Assembly (NCBI GenBank): GCA_907163375.1
Contig: CAJQUW010007783.1
Span: forward strand, 1 to 64,000
Reading direction: 5' to 3'
Origin: Prostheceraeus crozeri
Lineage: Eukaryota > Platyhelminthes > Polycladida > Euryleptidae
Length of the DNA: 64,000 nt
Part shown: piece by piece, positions 23,974-36,424 of the stretch
How positions within the stretch are numbered: the stretch's first letter is position 1
Layout: each line of letters begins with the position of its first letter
The notes under the pieces: model-generated
The model's input: the letters and a program-made list of their open reading frames with translations, nothing else
Told to the model about the DNA's origin: nothing
Database searches by the model: none
Position numbers and translations under genes: made by a program

Positions 23974-25400
23974 GCTATCAAGTATATGTACGTACATAGT
24001 CAATTTTTTCACAAAAAATGAAATTGTTTGTAATGTTCACATTCTTCTCTGGATTTGAGCTTCAGCTGTAGTTTAGTAATCCATATCGCTTTTCGGATTC
24101 GCATGTTGATGTGATTATTTTCTTGTGTTACATTTTTCAACGACATCGCCTTTTTATTAGTACTTTGAATTATGCTGTTTAAGATGATTTTACTTATTGC
24201 AAAAGTTACCTCATTCAAAAACCGATGTACAGCTTTGTCAGTTAATGCCAAAAACCAATCAAAAAAGGAGAAGTCTTCAATGAATATACTCGTATAGAAA
24301 GTTGTAAATAATCGGGAATTACATTGACTGTTATATCTACAAGTGAATCTCGCATGGGCATTTTGTTTTCGAGCTTTAGCTGATGTGGCATCTTCAAGAT
24401 TTTGCCTAACACTACTTGGACAGCGAATGAAATTGTACAGCTCCTTCAGTATATTTGTTAAATAAACAAGCATGCTTCAACAGCTTCATGCTGTATACTA
24501 TCATCCAGATTTTCTCTAATTTGAACTTTAAATCGAAATTAGTCCGCTCGTGTTGCTTTCTTTTGACACAGTAATCCGTGTGCGCCCGCAAATCAGAATG
24601 TAATGTAATAAGTATGTCAATCTTTTCATCATGACATGCTGATTGCTCATTTTGACGGAGGAAAACGTGATGATCTATTGGTCGAGTTCTCGTCTTTCAA
24701 TGGTATTGTATACATTACACTAATCAATTATTAACAAACTCAGTCGTTTCCAATATAATAAGTAATTTTGAAGAATGCTTAATAATCAGTTGGGTTTGAG
24801 TTTGAGCTATTCTCCCCCTGAGGTGTCTCTAGGGTTGCACTTATTTTTATCTTTTGCTGTTTTGGGTTGTGACCAATGAAGTTTTGAGGGGAGACAACTT
24901 TTCGCCATCACCTGAGTCAATGATGAAGAATCACCTACTGTTGACGGCCCAATATATACAATAAATGATATAAGTGATTAAAAATATCAACTGCTACGAG
25001 CACTTTCGCATTCTCTCTGTAGCGCATTTGATGCGTGACGTAATTAATCCATTCTGGATTTGTCGCTCTTATATTGCCGCCAGATAGTTCACTGTATCCG
25101 TATTTGAATACATGAGCTCGCACGTGATTGATCTGTCATCAATGCATGAACTTTGGAAACGAAAATCGAAAAAGTCTCAACTAGACGTTCAGGCTTCCAA
25201 ATTAAATTTTTCTTTCAAATGCTGACTGATCGCACATTCCGAAGTAAACGTCTCAACGCATGTTGCTTGATGATCAACATGCTTCTAAAATCTATGAAGC
25301 AATTCTCAATTCGATATTAACCAGTTTGTTGCAACTTTCTCAATTTTCAATGACAATTTATCATAATCCAATTATGAATGCCGCCAATTTCACTTTTCAG
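23974..25400. other. Region upstream of the sidekick-like gene; unassigned 154-codon frame
   Basis: A minus-strand frame at 24009-24473 is the longest non-repeat open stretch nearby. Its end (RKAIWITKLQLKLKSREECE) faintly resembles the tail of Penelope-type GIY-YIG nucleases, but the rest does not, so I leave it unassigned. A 5' non-coding exon and promoter of the sidekick-like gene must lie in or left of this region; I cannot locate them. Confidence 0.3.
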
Positions 25401-25465
25401 AAATGGAAGAAGAATGAAGATCGTTCTACTTTTACTTGCACTCATGGAGTGGTCACATGTTCATG
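25401..25465 (+). CDS. sdk: Sidekick-like adhesion protein, exon with start codon and signal peptide
   Basis: First coding exon. It is bounded by the acceptor CACTTTTCAG (ending 25400) and the donor CATG|GTAAGTGAG (after 25465). Translation starts at 25414 and gives MKIVLLLLALMEWSHVHG across the junction, a short n-region plus Leu-rich core as expected of a secretory signal peptide. The exon ends in phase 1. An earlier ATG at 25403 opens a four-codon frame (MEEE) whose TGA overlaps the real start as ATGA, so initiation may be modulated. The acceptor shows that a non-coding exon precedes it. The identity comes from the following exons. Confidence 0.8.
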
Positions 25466-26024
25466 GTAAGTGAGTCGTGTAGTCGATACATTTATTCGTA
25501 AATTCTTCAGATTCATAATTTTAGAAATCCTATTTATGTAATTTGAATGTTAAAAATTAATGTATGTTTTAAGGTTTTTAGCAGTTTCTATTACAAAGCT
25601 TTGTCTTCATCAATCTAACTAATATCTCCGTAACTATGTATCAATTATTTCCCGCAAATGTTCCAATGCTTCAATAATACAATGATTTAATGATCTTCAA
25701 TCAATTCATGTGTTGTAAATAATGACCACATGAAATTCGACAGCAAAATTTATAACATTGATAACATAATTTTGCTTTGATTTCAACTCATTTTGAAACT
25801 TAGTTGAATTCGCTCACTTGCCATTGTTTATAAAGAATACATGCATAGCATGCTATACATACACTGTTCATGGCATTTGCATGCAATGCTCTGTTTTTTC
25901 TGGTTAAGTATTGATTGAAACATTGAAATATTTCCTGACTTGAAAAGGGCCACCAACTACTTTTGTATAAATGCGATGTGTATTTCCATTCCATATTTAG
26001 ATTTCAATCTGTCTTTTATTTCAG
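25466..26024 (+). other. Sidekick-like gene, intron after signal-peptide exon
   Basis: 559-bp phase-1 intron, GTAAGTGAG...TTTTATTTCAG. AT-rich; nothing else recognised. Confidence 0.75.
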
Positions 26025-26294
26025 GTCAAGGAACTCCTCCAACTTCCTTTGACATGTACACTCCAGAAGTACAAGTCAGCGAACTTAACTCACTAGTGCG
26101 ATTCGATTGCGTACCAGCCACCGGAACACAACCACTTCGTTATAGCTACTTAAAGAACGGCATCATCGTGCACAATACTACTGAGAGTATTTGGCGATTC
26201 CGTTTAGCCAAATCAAGCCAAGGGGACTATCGGTGTATTGTTGCAAATCCGTATGGTGCTCTCCTTGGTCGTGTTGCTACTTTCTATCCTGGCT
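26025..26294 (+). CDS. sdk: Sidekick-like adhesion protein, Ig1 exon
   Basis: A 270-nt exon encoding the first Ig-like domain (phase 1 to phase 1, acceptor TTTTATTTCAG, donor GGCT|GTAAGC). It reads GQGTPPTSFDMYTPEVQVSE, then the B-strand cysteine in VRFDCVPA and the F-strand cysteine in SSQGDYRCIVANPYGALLGR. The C-strand tryptophan of most Ig folds is a tyrosine here (RYSYLKNG). The YRC.V.N..GALL.R segment followed by a second domain without cysteines is characteristic of sidekick (SDK1/SDK2) proteins, homophilic synaptic and epithelial-junction adhesion receptors. Extracellular. The family call is from remembered features and domain order. Confidence 0.88.
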
Positions 26295-27362
26295 GTAAGC
26301 ATTGGCTAATAATGTGATGGAATGCATTTGTGTACCTACCTAATGCTCGATTACGGTTTATTATGCTACATTAAGTAATGTATTATAGATGCTTTTGGTT
26401 GAAGATTTATTGTGTTATTGTATTTTTCTGATTTTTCATTTCTCTAAGAATTCGATGCATGATCGTTTCATCATAAATAAAAGCAAATAACTCATTCTTT
26501 ATGTCAGGTCAAAATATTTTTGCTACTGGTAATCCAGTGCAACCTGTTCATATCTATATACTATCATGTCATATTGTAAATTATCACATATCATCTTATT
26601 GTAAACTTCTCCTAGCCCTAGCCATTTGTATCGGAAGGTGATCGATGGATGGTAATCGAAATAATTTTGTGCATCTTGGCGAGAAACATAATCAAAATCT
26701 TAGAAATATCTAGCTCTTTCCAGCACTAAAACATTGACTTAAAGACCGCTGTACTAAAACTATTTAAAGCAAGCATCGCTAAAAGATCAAATGGAAGCCT
26801 TTTCCGATTCGATGCATAGCTTCAGGATACATTCTCCGAGAAATCCGAAGAAAGTTATGCATGCTGACAACACTTTCTAACCGTCAAAAATGCAGGCTGA
26901 ATTTTTCCAGTCTCATTTTCTCGGGTATTTAGATATGTGTTGACGTGACATTGCATTCGTCAGTGACAAAATTGGAAAGATTTCTTGGCATTCCAAAGAA
27001 AAGAAAATTATTTGTCGTTGACGTAGCACATCACTCGTCATTTAATGCGAAATGTGATATATCCTTCTTCTGTTCGGATATTTTGTATCTTAACAGTAAA
27101 TTAGAATAGTGAATCTGTAGTAAAATCTATAGTAGTGAATCTAATAGTAAAATAGAACAGTCAATCTTTTCATATATTGCGCATAGCAGTTCGACCGTTG
27201 CCAGCAGAATTATTAATGGCTTGCGCTCATAAGGATCACATTCGAGTCTCCTCCCTGTTGTAGATCCACATTTTTTATATCTTAATCAAAATTATGCGGC
27301 ACCAGGAATCATGTGTTTAGTGAATATGTACAAACCGAAGCCACTTATTAGAACTCTGGATG

Positions 27363-27765
27363 ATAAATAAATAAATAAATAAACTTTATTGGTTCACAAG
27401 CTGCATGCAGAATCGGTGAACAATACAAACCGAGCGATAACATGTGAAGACACGAAAGCAATGCAATGGTTACCAGTATCAAAAACCAAAGTAAGAGTAA
27501 AATCAACAGTAGATAAAAACGCGAACTATTTACAAAACTTGATGAAAGAATTCTTAAAACGACAGGTTTTCGCAAAGCTAGGAACCACATCACTTGCATT
27601 GCGAGTAGATATGTTGCGGACAGAACGGAAAGAAAACAGCTCACGAAGGGAGTGCGAGTCACTTGCACAGATTGATTTGTAGAGTTTTTGACACGAACTA
27701 TTTGCAGACTGAATTACATCCTGATCGGCATCAAGAGAAATGCCAATGATTCTGCACACTCTAAT
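27363..27765 (-). mobile_element. Possible LINE 3' end (minus strand)
   Basis: On the minus strand a frame reads CRIIGISLDADQ... and ends HSLRELFSFRSVRNISTRN...CRFKNSFIKFCK before a stop. This layout (ARxLRS...RF+NSF) is like the last residues of many non-LTR retrotransposon ORF2 proteins. About 160 nt later comes AATAAAGTTTATTTATTTATTT, i.e. a polyA-like signal and a (TTTA)n tail, which is (ATAA)n at 27363-27383 on the plus strand. No reverse-transcriptase core is visible, so the call is tentative. Confidence 0.45.
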
Positions 27766-30419
27766 AGAGAGAATTCTAACATAAGTTTGTACTGATCTTC
27801 TTCATTCAGTCTTCTAAACTCAATAATATTCTGCGTTAACAAATATTCGTCGGACCAAATTAGATTGACAACGAAGAGAACTTTGTGATTAAGAGTTTCT
27901 GATGATTTGGTGAGGATGACTCAGCCTGGGATCAGGGTAGGCTTCATGATCGTGTTTCCTGTCCCGTGTTCAATCACTCGAGCAGAGAGAGAGTCCTCTT
28001 GTATCTTCAGCCAACAACATTACGCAATTCAGACATCTATTCAAAGGATTCTCAGAAGCAGTATTAGAACAGACTCATCGTAATTCAGAAAAGAGATTTG
28101 CCTGAGCAATAACGGATGTGTAGGCTTTCATAGAAATTATGTAAGAATGATCAGTAAAGCTGAATTAGATATTCATGGCGTGCGACCGCTATTTGCGATG
28201 TGCACGTCATTGTCGTTAATATTAATTTGTTGATCTCCAATAAGTCGGACAATCAACTATGAAATTCAGTCAAATTAATTTTTGATGACAAAAAGAATGA
28301 GTTGCAGATCAAAAGATGTCACATGACTCTAGGAATTATCACGTAATGTAGGATTAATCAATTTGAACAGCGCAGTCGATAGTCTGAAAATATTGTTTAA
28401 GATTGTAGTATTATTTTGAGTGGTTATCATCCTCGCCGTCGCGAAAATCCATCAATGATTGCTTTGCAACGGCTGCCACGGGACAATATCTGAGATTCTA
28501 TCGAAGTGATGCACAAAACATATTTTGATGCAGTGCTTAAAGCTGACAGAATGACAACATATGAATAGAAGTACTTTTTACATCAGAGAATTCTTATCAC
28601 TCCTTATTAACTGTTCACCTTTGAAGTTTTGACATCAATTACATCAACCAATCACAGCTATTGCATTATGCACATAGTTTCGAAATGTGTATGACTTCAT
28701 AACTGCAAGTTTTTGTTCTCTGTTGGTTTATACTCGCTCAATCCTATTATTGTGTTCTTGAAGGCACAATTTTTACGTAGTTGGCCGTGTGATCTTTTGG
28801 AATTCAATTAAGTTTTTGCGTTCAATTTCAGTTGTGAAATCACTCTCTTTGGCACTATCGTCTAGTAAATTATTTCAGAAACACATCATGAATTTTGTCT
28901 AAATTGTTGTATTTGTTAAACTGCCCGTCTTATGATTGTAAGTGCTGCTTTTGTTCCACAACGTCAACTCAGGTTCTATTTTCTCCTAAAATCAACATCT
29001 CAGGAGATTCGAGCTATTGAGGCTCAATTGCATCTGAAAATTTGAAAAAGAAAAATTGAGAGAAAGTAAAACAAATATTGCACAAAAGGAAATGTCATTT
29101 GAAGAACTTTGTCTCAGACAACAATAATATCTATCATCGCTAGATAGATAATTCTGCTGTTTTTATGATAGCGAATTCTTATATTTGCCATTTGAGTAAG
29201 TAATAAACACAAGACTTATGATAGACGGATTGATTGAAAAATTATCAACCACATGATTTTCATATTTTTGATTTTCATCTCCCTTGCATCCATTGAGTTG
29301 GTTGGGGTAAACCTTTTATGCAGAATGGCTGAAACATGAAATGAAAATATTCCTATGAATTATCGGTATATCAAGTTCAGATTTCGACTATACTTTGTCA
29401 ACTAGTGAATGTGATCAATTTATCTGAAGTTAGTCTTGCCGATTCTATGGTTATGATGTAAAAGTATTTTGAAATTGCATGGATTAATCTGTAGACGTAG
29501 TATGAGCTCAGTTGCCCTCATTTAAGAAGCGGAAAACACCGGGCTTTCATTTTCATTATATTACGGGAAAATATTTTCAAATTTCCCGGAACTGCTAGCA
29601 AATCGCTGATCTGAATCGCAACAAAAGCAAAGATGACAATTATCAACTCGAAAATTAGAAATCGTCAATTTATCTTGAAATCTCAGATATCAATGACTGT
29701 TATTTTCAATAAAATTGGTCTGACAGTCCGTGTACAATCAATTTTAATCGATCGGAACATTGAATTTTGATACCGTTGATCATTCATCTCACATGCGACA
29801 TTCTGTGGATTTGAAAAATGACTCTTAAAAGTGAGCTCAGAAAGATATCCCGATAACAAAGGACAATTATTCATTTATCTTAAATCTCAAAAAATACACC
29901 TCTCTGATCATTTTTCTCTTCAGGCAACAGAATATACAGATACTTTCAATTAGGAACAGTCGGTTTTAATTTCGACTTCAAAGAAAATAATTAAAGGATT
30001 TTAGTGACAGTACCCTTCTTAAGGATTATATGAGAAAAGAAAATTTGCTCAGATGTTACGTTAGTATCGGATTAAATGTCACTTTCGAGATCAGTGAATT
30101 AGTTGTCTTCTTATAGCAGATTGAATACGAGAGGCAATAAGTCTCGTATGACATTGCGAGAATAGAAAAGTGATATCCATTCTCAGTGCACGGATCTAGA
30201 AATAATATCAAGTGATCCTGAAGAGACCTACTTCGTGAAAATGAGCAATCGTGTATAGATACAGAAATTGTTTCCAATCTTGATGATGTTCAGGTTAATG
30301 CAAACGTTTTTCCTTAGATTTTGTTTCCTTTTGATGACTCGTGATTTTTCCGAAACTCAGACAGTTCTTCTGACATTCCGTATTTCATCGCATTATTGCC
30401 TCCCTCCTATAGTAACACA

Positions 30420-31520
30420 TGTATTGCCCACGGACAGAAATTTGTGCTAGTAGCCGCGTTTGTAGCATAGCCGTGTATAATTGCTAACTCCTTGTTTATT
30501 GTCTCTTCTTCCCCAGGTTTGAGGGTTGGACACTGGGGTTGTGTCGGTTGTTGTTGGGATAGAAACGCCTTCTTCTTCATTCTGGTCGGTCTTGCGTCGA
30601 TTGAGGATCCAGATGCAGGACCTCCATCTCTCTCTTGTGCCACCATCTCTTCTTCTGTCCACTTCTGATATCCAGTTCAGTCACTTTATGATGTAAGATT
30701 CTCTTTGGCCACTTCCACTCCAGCATCTGTTGCAGGTGACCAAACCAGCGCCAGCAATTTTGGCGTAGGACTGATACCAGGTCATGTAAGTGGAGCATGC
30801 CGCTTGGAGCGGCGTTCTCAAAGTTTAATGGAACACATCCTTCGAATCACAGCGTTCTCATTTCTTGCCAGGCGAGCAGGTCATCAACTGTTATGGGCTA
30901 TGTCTCCGACGCGTGCAGCAAAACACTCCTGATACAGGCATTGTCTGCCTGACCCCTGCGCTTCAGAGAGATGTTCTTGTTGGTGAGGATAGCCAAAAGG
31001 TCGTGGAAATTCTTCCAGGCGCTTCTCACACGAGCTGTAAGAGACTCACAGCAACCTCCAGAATTACGTGGTCTATCGCCCAGGTAGCAGAAGTCATCAA
31101 CCACTTCAATGGAGTCTTCGTCAATTGTAATCTCACTGACCATTGCTTGAGACACGGGAAGCTCTCACCTACATCCCCATATCCCCTATATCCCCTGCAT
31201 CACGTAGGACGGCCGAATTGTTGCACCTCCTGTGAACCCACAACTTACGGTCTGAGCACATGATCGCGTTCCGCCCAGCTCCCTGCCTCCACACAGCACT
31301 TGGGAACTTTCCCATCGTCCTTTTGCGGGGCTTGAGCGCTTCGATTGATATTGCCGACGTTGACTCGCATGCCTTTGGCTTCCAGATTTGTCTTCCAGCA
31401 CATGTAGCGTTCTTTAGGTCGGATATTATGACAAGGTCATCGGCGTAAAGGGCATCCGCGTCGTATGTAAACTGCTTGGAGATTCACATTGATAGAGGTA
31501 GACCCCATGTCGATCTCTCC
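30420..31520 (-). pseudogene. Non-LTR retrotransposon reverse-transcriptase relic
   Basis: 5'-truncated, frameshifted LINE reverse transcriptase. Reading the minus strand from right to left: ALYADDLVIIS with the catalytic YADD at 31436-31447; a Cys/His segment ending KLWVHRRCNNSAVL (about 31205-31300), like the C-x2-C...WVHxxC insert found in some invertebrate LINE polymerases; IDEDSIEVVDDFCYLG (about 31080-31135); KNISLKRRGQADNACIRSVLLHASET (to 30898); RWFGHLQQM (about 30720-30750); and the C-terminal tail. At least two frame changes (near 31390 and between 30800 and 30898) make it dead. The 5' boundary sits about 10-15 bp from the hAT-like element at 31533. Confidence 0.82.
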
Positions 31521-31532
31521 TAGTGTTTAAGT

Positions 31533-32191
31533 CAGAGCTGGAGGCGGGCTTGGACCTGAAATGTTTGGTCAAAATCCGGACCGAGGTATACATGTATATG
31601 TCTGATATTAGTGTTCATCAATTGAATGTGTTGATCGATTAAATTTACTGCATCTATTCAAGTGACGATTTATTAAGATAATTCTTGAGCAATACGAGGA
31701 GATAAATATTGGCATACAAGGGAGAAAGCCGAAAAAGCTAAAAGATAGTAAAGATTAAAGCCGCATGAATTTGTCTTAGCGCATCAAATTATCTGCCTTC
31801 GCCCACGCATTCATCAAAGGAAATTATGCTAGATGCAGCGGCATTAACTAATTTGGCTCAGTATTTGAATCTTGAAGAGGCAAAGATAATATTAACATCC
31901 AACATCGACCAGGATTTGTAAAAGATAATCATATGTTTAATTTTTCTTGCATTCCATCTGCTTACTCTACAACTAAGTCAGTTAAACTGACAGACTAATA
32001 TAATACAGGCAATCATTTAATCAATAATTTACAATTCTGGTTGGTTGTTTAAGCGAATGTATTCAGCAAAGGTAGTCGGTATTTCCATTAAGGATGGTCA
32101 AGTGAAGAGAAAGATCAATTTTTCTGACCTGGGCCTAGATTAAAATCAATCCGGGTTCGGAGTTGTTATTTTGGAGCCGGCTCCAGCTCTG
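31533..32191. mobile_element. hAT-like non-autonomous element C
   Basis: Termini CAGAGCTGGAGGCGGGC at 31533 and, reverse-complemented, CAGAGCTGGAGCCGGCTCC at 32191 give an 11-bp perfect inverted repeat beginning CAG, as in hAT elements. Subterminal GC-rich words (GGAGGC, GGACC, CCGGACC at the left; GGAGCC, GGAGT, CCCGGATT at the right) stand out in AT-rich DNA. The flanks GTTTAAGT and ATTAGAAT agree at only 4 of 8 positions, so the duplication is unproven. No transposase. Confidence 0.55.
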
Positions 32192-34734
32192 ATTAGAATA
32201 TGATTAATGCAGAACAAGCGATATTAACATAGCTATACTAACCAGAGTTGAACATAGATTGAGGAGAAATTTCTGTGAAGTTGAAGAAACCGCTGAAAAT
32301 TAATTTTTTAACATATCAAAGTATTCAACGAAAAATTACGTCTACAATATATATAAATATCAAAAAATGTCATTTGTTAAAAATATGCAGTATTTTTGGA
32401 AAGTCTACCGGTAGAGTATTGTCAAACAGACCGTCAGATTATTCTGTCGGGTTGATGTCATTCCATCGTTCTGAAACTCGGCTGAATGTAAAATCGATGC
32501 TTTTCTGTTCGCTGAATTTCAGTTGATGAGCACAACCCATAGTAAAATTCAATGCCGATAAATGCAACTTTCACAAAGAATGAGAGTGATATATCAGGCC
32601 TCAGCTGATTGTCGGTTCCTAGATAGACTTCAGTATTTGGTATGAATATATTTCATTAACCCATATAGCGTTACATACATGTATATGTAGCGCAATTCAC
32701 TTTTTGATGAAGCCTTGCTAAGCCAACGTTAAAAATATTCAAAATGAAATAAAATAATAATTTCTGTTCCGTACACTGATATTCGAGCTGATATTGAACA
32801 TTTTTCGACCCATTTGGGACCCACTGGCCCATGTTCTCGTTCAGGCCCATCCCAACCCCATGGGTACTCCCTCACCTACTCCTGATTAATGTCGATAATC
32901 TGCATATCATTAGCGAAAGAAAACACAATTCTCTAGAATGAATGCATCACATAAACAAAGATATTTTTATTTTCTTGGATTCTTCGGCTGAAGCTATTTT
33001 TTATTAGAACATTGAAGTCGGAATAATGGTTTGGAATTTGCGGGCCACATCTATAGAAAATCAAACACGATTAATCGTTCAGCTGATTGCAGATGATTTG
33101 AATAATGATATTTACATGTAAGTCAGCTTATGTTTTGATTACACGATACAGTATCGAATTAGGCTGTTTTTCTGTACACTTGATTGAGCAAAGCGCACGT
33201 TTTCCCTGTAAGAAGGTTGAGAGCATTAGGTGGAGTGGTCGCTCTGAAGTCAATGTCTCGGTAGTACTTCAATTATCAAACAAATCCAATGTATATTTAA
33301 TCACAATGATTCTGCAATATAAAGCGCAGCCATTTCGTTCAAACACGATCGAAGTTCTCATACTGCTGATGAGGAGAGAACGTTCTGTCAAGCAAATTCA
33401 AGCTTACCTCCGCTTACCCCGGAAATAATAAGGAATGTATCTTGCGTGGTTAGGGAAGAATAATAACTTTTGCTGAGTCTACAAGTTTTTTGTTTAGGAA
33501 GCACTTTCGGTGTTAATGAACGAGCATAGAATGACATCGTAATCATGATTGAGAGCATACCATAAGGCTTTTTAAATAATAGCGTTTCTGTCTATAAACG
33601 ATATATTTAGCTCCTATGTAGTTTGGGGAAGGATGGCTGCCATCTTTGGAAGATGAAATACGAGATCTCTTAAGCATCATTGAATAATGAGGATGAATTG
33701 ATAAGATAAGTCTGATAATTAATAAATGATATCTAATTATCTTTGTAGCAAATAATAAAACAAAGCAGCCACTTTTCGTAATTAACTTGGAGTGAAATTG
33801 TGCCAAAGGGCTTTCTGTAGGAACATCCTTCCTGCCATCATCAGGGAAATTGTCTAGTAACTGAGAAATACATGCACATAAATTTCTACGTGAGATATTC
33901 AAAATCATCAGGCCATTCTATGGAAATCTGAATCTATGACAAGCAGAAACTATGATAATATCTCAAAACATATTGAGTAGAACTCAAAACACAGGTGAAT
34001 GTAAAAAAGTAAAAAAAATGGATTAGAAAACGGAAAGAAAAAATGAAGAGCCACGCTGGGAAAGTTGCTTATTCAAAACTGGAGACCTGTTCTTTATGAA
34101 GAGGGCCTCTTCAATGCGCACAAATGAAGTCCTATAAAGGATAGTGAAATTGTTCATGATCTTTCAATGGTCATGATTTCACCATAAGTTGCATGTAATT
34201 ATGAAAAGTGGTTGTTTTGTTTTATTATATGCTACAAAAATCTATAGGAAAATGTTTTTAAAAGAGAAAAATTGCTGAATCTTCATCCATGACAATCAAC
34301 TGCTGTACATTCACATTCATTAAGAACTAGCGCTCTTTAATATCTTGATTGTTAATTGATATTTGCCTAACTCTTATTGCATTTTATTGCTTTAGGGACT
34401 GAAGACGGTAATCTGACTAACGGCTATTACTATCAAGCAACACATTGTTTTCACTTTTACAATTTAACGGTTTCTCGCTTGTGATGATAGACAACTAAAT
34501 CAGGAAGAAAGTAATCCAATCTACTACTGCTGTTGACCTTTTTCTGAAAAATTCATTAGTCAGTTTTCTAATTAATCATTTATTACTTTTACTATCAATC
34601 TCAGCCAGGCTTGTATCATTTACTTAATGAACGACTATTCCTGGATACATGGTGCATAATTTTGATTTGTTTATCTGCGCAAGTTCTATTTCTAATTTAC
34701 TAAGGGAATGGAAATGCACTCAGGTCGATAACTT

Positions 34735-34850
34735 GATGTAGTTAGTGCAAATCTGTTGTTCCATGGCTTAATGATAAATGACATCACTGAGCGATCTGGA
34801 GGTGTGGGGATTAATTCCATCCACTTATAAAAATACTTAAAGGAAAGGGC
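34735..34850 (+). mobile_element. Possible degenerate tRNA-derived SINE
   Basis: The plus strand has an A-box-like TGGCTTAATGATAAAT and, about 40 bases later, a B-box-like GGGGATTAATTCC. These are followed by a body with CTTATAAAAATACTTAAAGG. Spacing suits a tRNA-derived SINE head, but both boxes are degraded. Confidence 0.3.
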
Positions 34851-35029
34851 CCATAGCTCTTCCTCGTGAGCGTCACTGTTCCAAGAAACTAGACATCCTC
34901 CTTCCTCGACCCCTGATATCGATTGTGTGTCCAAATAAATGCTGTAGTGAATGAACTACACACTTTTTTCTTACACCAAAACTGCTTCCCTCTTAAATAT
35001 TCTACATAGCATACACTCTTGACTTACAG

Positions 35030-35326
35030 ACTTCGAAGCAACATGGGGATCTTCCTTGATGTCGGTCAGTTTTGCAGCTGGATCAGTTGGCCAGATTGAA
35101 TTGCCACCGTACAAGTCTTATCCCGATGCCATTGTCCAGTGGAAAGTAGATTCTCACTTGGTCAATTCCGGAACTTATTCACTGCGCCATTTTGAATCCA
35201 TTCTGACCAAGAAGCTCATCATTCTTGACTTGCCATCATTTTATTCGGGTTACATCTATAGAGCAAGTGCAAGTGTCATCTTTTCTTCGGCGATGCAAAC
35301 TCCTCCTTACAATTTAGTGGTCACCG
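35030..35326 (+). CDS. sdk: Sidekick-like adhesion protein, Ig2 exon
   Basis: A 297-nt phase-1-to-1 exon (acceptor CTTGACTTACAG, donor ACCG|GTAAG). The domain begins YFEATWGSSLMSVSFAAGSV and ends TPPYNLVVTG. Both canonical Ig cysteines are absent: the B-strand position lies in GQIELPPYKSYPDAIVQW and the F-strand position in GYIYRASASV. Loss of the disulphide in the second Ig domain, with the PP..SYP.PxVxW segment, is a feature I associate with sidekick proteins and is the strongest single support for the family. It probably takes part in the Ig1-Ig4 homophilic binding unit known for SDKs. Confidence 0.87.
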
Positions 35327-35595
35327 GTAAGTTAAAAATAATGTGTCATCATTGATTGACAAATCTGTGTTGACTAAACTGAATTTCAATTTTTTTGTTT
35401 GTTTCATACTGTCAACATACTGTCTCAATTGGTAAACGGACTAAACTCATGACTTCATTTGTGTTTTTCAAGTAACTCCGACTTACGCCCACAGTGCGAG
35501 TAAATGAGTCATGGTTCTAACACACAATTTATGAGCGGGTTTCAGCACATTTTAATGATAGAAACCTTTTTATTCACTTAAAACATCATCAGGGA

Positions 35596-36424
35596 CATAT
35601 AGTAGATATATGTAGATAGAGTGTCGACTCAAAAAGTATCTGTGTACACTGAAAATTTTTATATGAAAAGATTCAGTTTTTTGCGAAGATTACGTTCCTG
35701 CGGTCCAAAAAATTATTTGAGCAGTTTTTAAAAAGCTATTTTTTCAAATTATTCCTGTATTTATATACTACCGAGATGACGCCCCTTTATAAGTAGCATG
35801 AAACAAGTTGGATATCAAAAGGAATTAGTATTTGCTAACAAGCATCGTAATTAAGCGGAAATTGAGATGATTATCAAAGGAAATTCATGAGCTGCATTAC
35901 ATGCAAATCTTCATAAAAACGTCAACATCTTATTGTGCCTTCTTGGCTGAAATTTCAAGTTTTTAATTCCATTTTCATCGGTATAATCAATTTTGTGATT
36001 CAGTCAAATTTGAATGTGGTAATGCCAACCCATTTACATCTTTTGACTTTATTGTGATCATTGTCAGTGGTTATTTTATTTTGCTCAACTCATTTTTGAT
36101 CACGCTCATGAAAGTGCTTTCATTGATAAGGCTATGCATTCAAGTGATAGTAACCCATCGGATTGCTAATTTAACAAACTATATTTGATATTACCTCTCC
36201 ATAATGGTTTACATGACACGGAGGACTTGTAAAATGCTATTGTTCCTTCTGTTTTGCTATCACGATCACTCAAATCCAAAATTTCTCCAAAAGTGTAAAA
36301 ATTTGCATATCTCACATGTGGTGCTGGGTCTCATTCGAGTTCATTTAATAAAATCGAAACTGTATACACAAAGTGGATTTAATTACTGCTGAGTTGCTAC
36401 TCTACCTAATATACTTAATCTATG
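35596..36424 (+). mobile_element. AT-rich DNA transposon, copy 3
   Basis: Bounded by a perfect 8-bp duplication ATCAGGGA (35588-35595 and 36425-36432). The left end is CATATAGTAGATATATGTAG; the right end, reverse-complemented, is CATAGATTAAGTATATTAGG. The interior is collinear with copy 1, including TTTTTTGCGAAGATTACGTT near 35678 and the TGTATACACA block before the 3' end. The right duplication is itself the first bases of a 54-bp hairpin at 36425-36478, so insertion was at the edge of a palindrome. Confidence 0.9.

Larger units (their letters stand above)
26295..35029 (+). other. Sidekick-like gene, 8.7-kb intron
   Basis: Phase-1 intron with donor GTAAGC and acceptor CTTGACTTACAG. It holds a possible LINE tail (27363-27765), a LINE reverse-transcriptase relic (30420-31520), a hAT-like element (31533-32191) and a possible degenerate tRNA-derived SINE near 34735-34850. 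The remainder (26400-27360, 27800-30400, 32200-34700) is AT-rich and I see nothing specific in it. Confidence 0.65.

Noticed and set aside
24009..24473. 154-codon minus frame as a gene
   Set aside because: Only its last 20 or so residues vaguely resemble a GIY-YIG nuclease tail; no splice context and no domain.
32780..32884. Possible extra hAT-like end (GC-rich stretch ending in ACTCCTG)
   Set aside because: It has the look of a right terminus with GGGACC/CCATGG words, but no matching left end or duplication could be found.
33220..33300. Fragment resembling the terminal repeat of the 8-bp-TSD family (TTAGGTGGAGTGGT)
   Set aside because: Only about 20 bp match and the neighbouring similarity is too weak to separate from chance.
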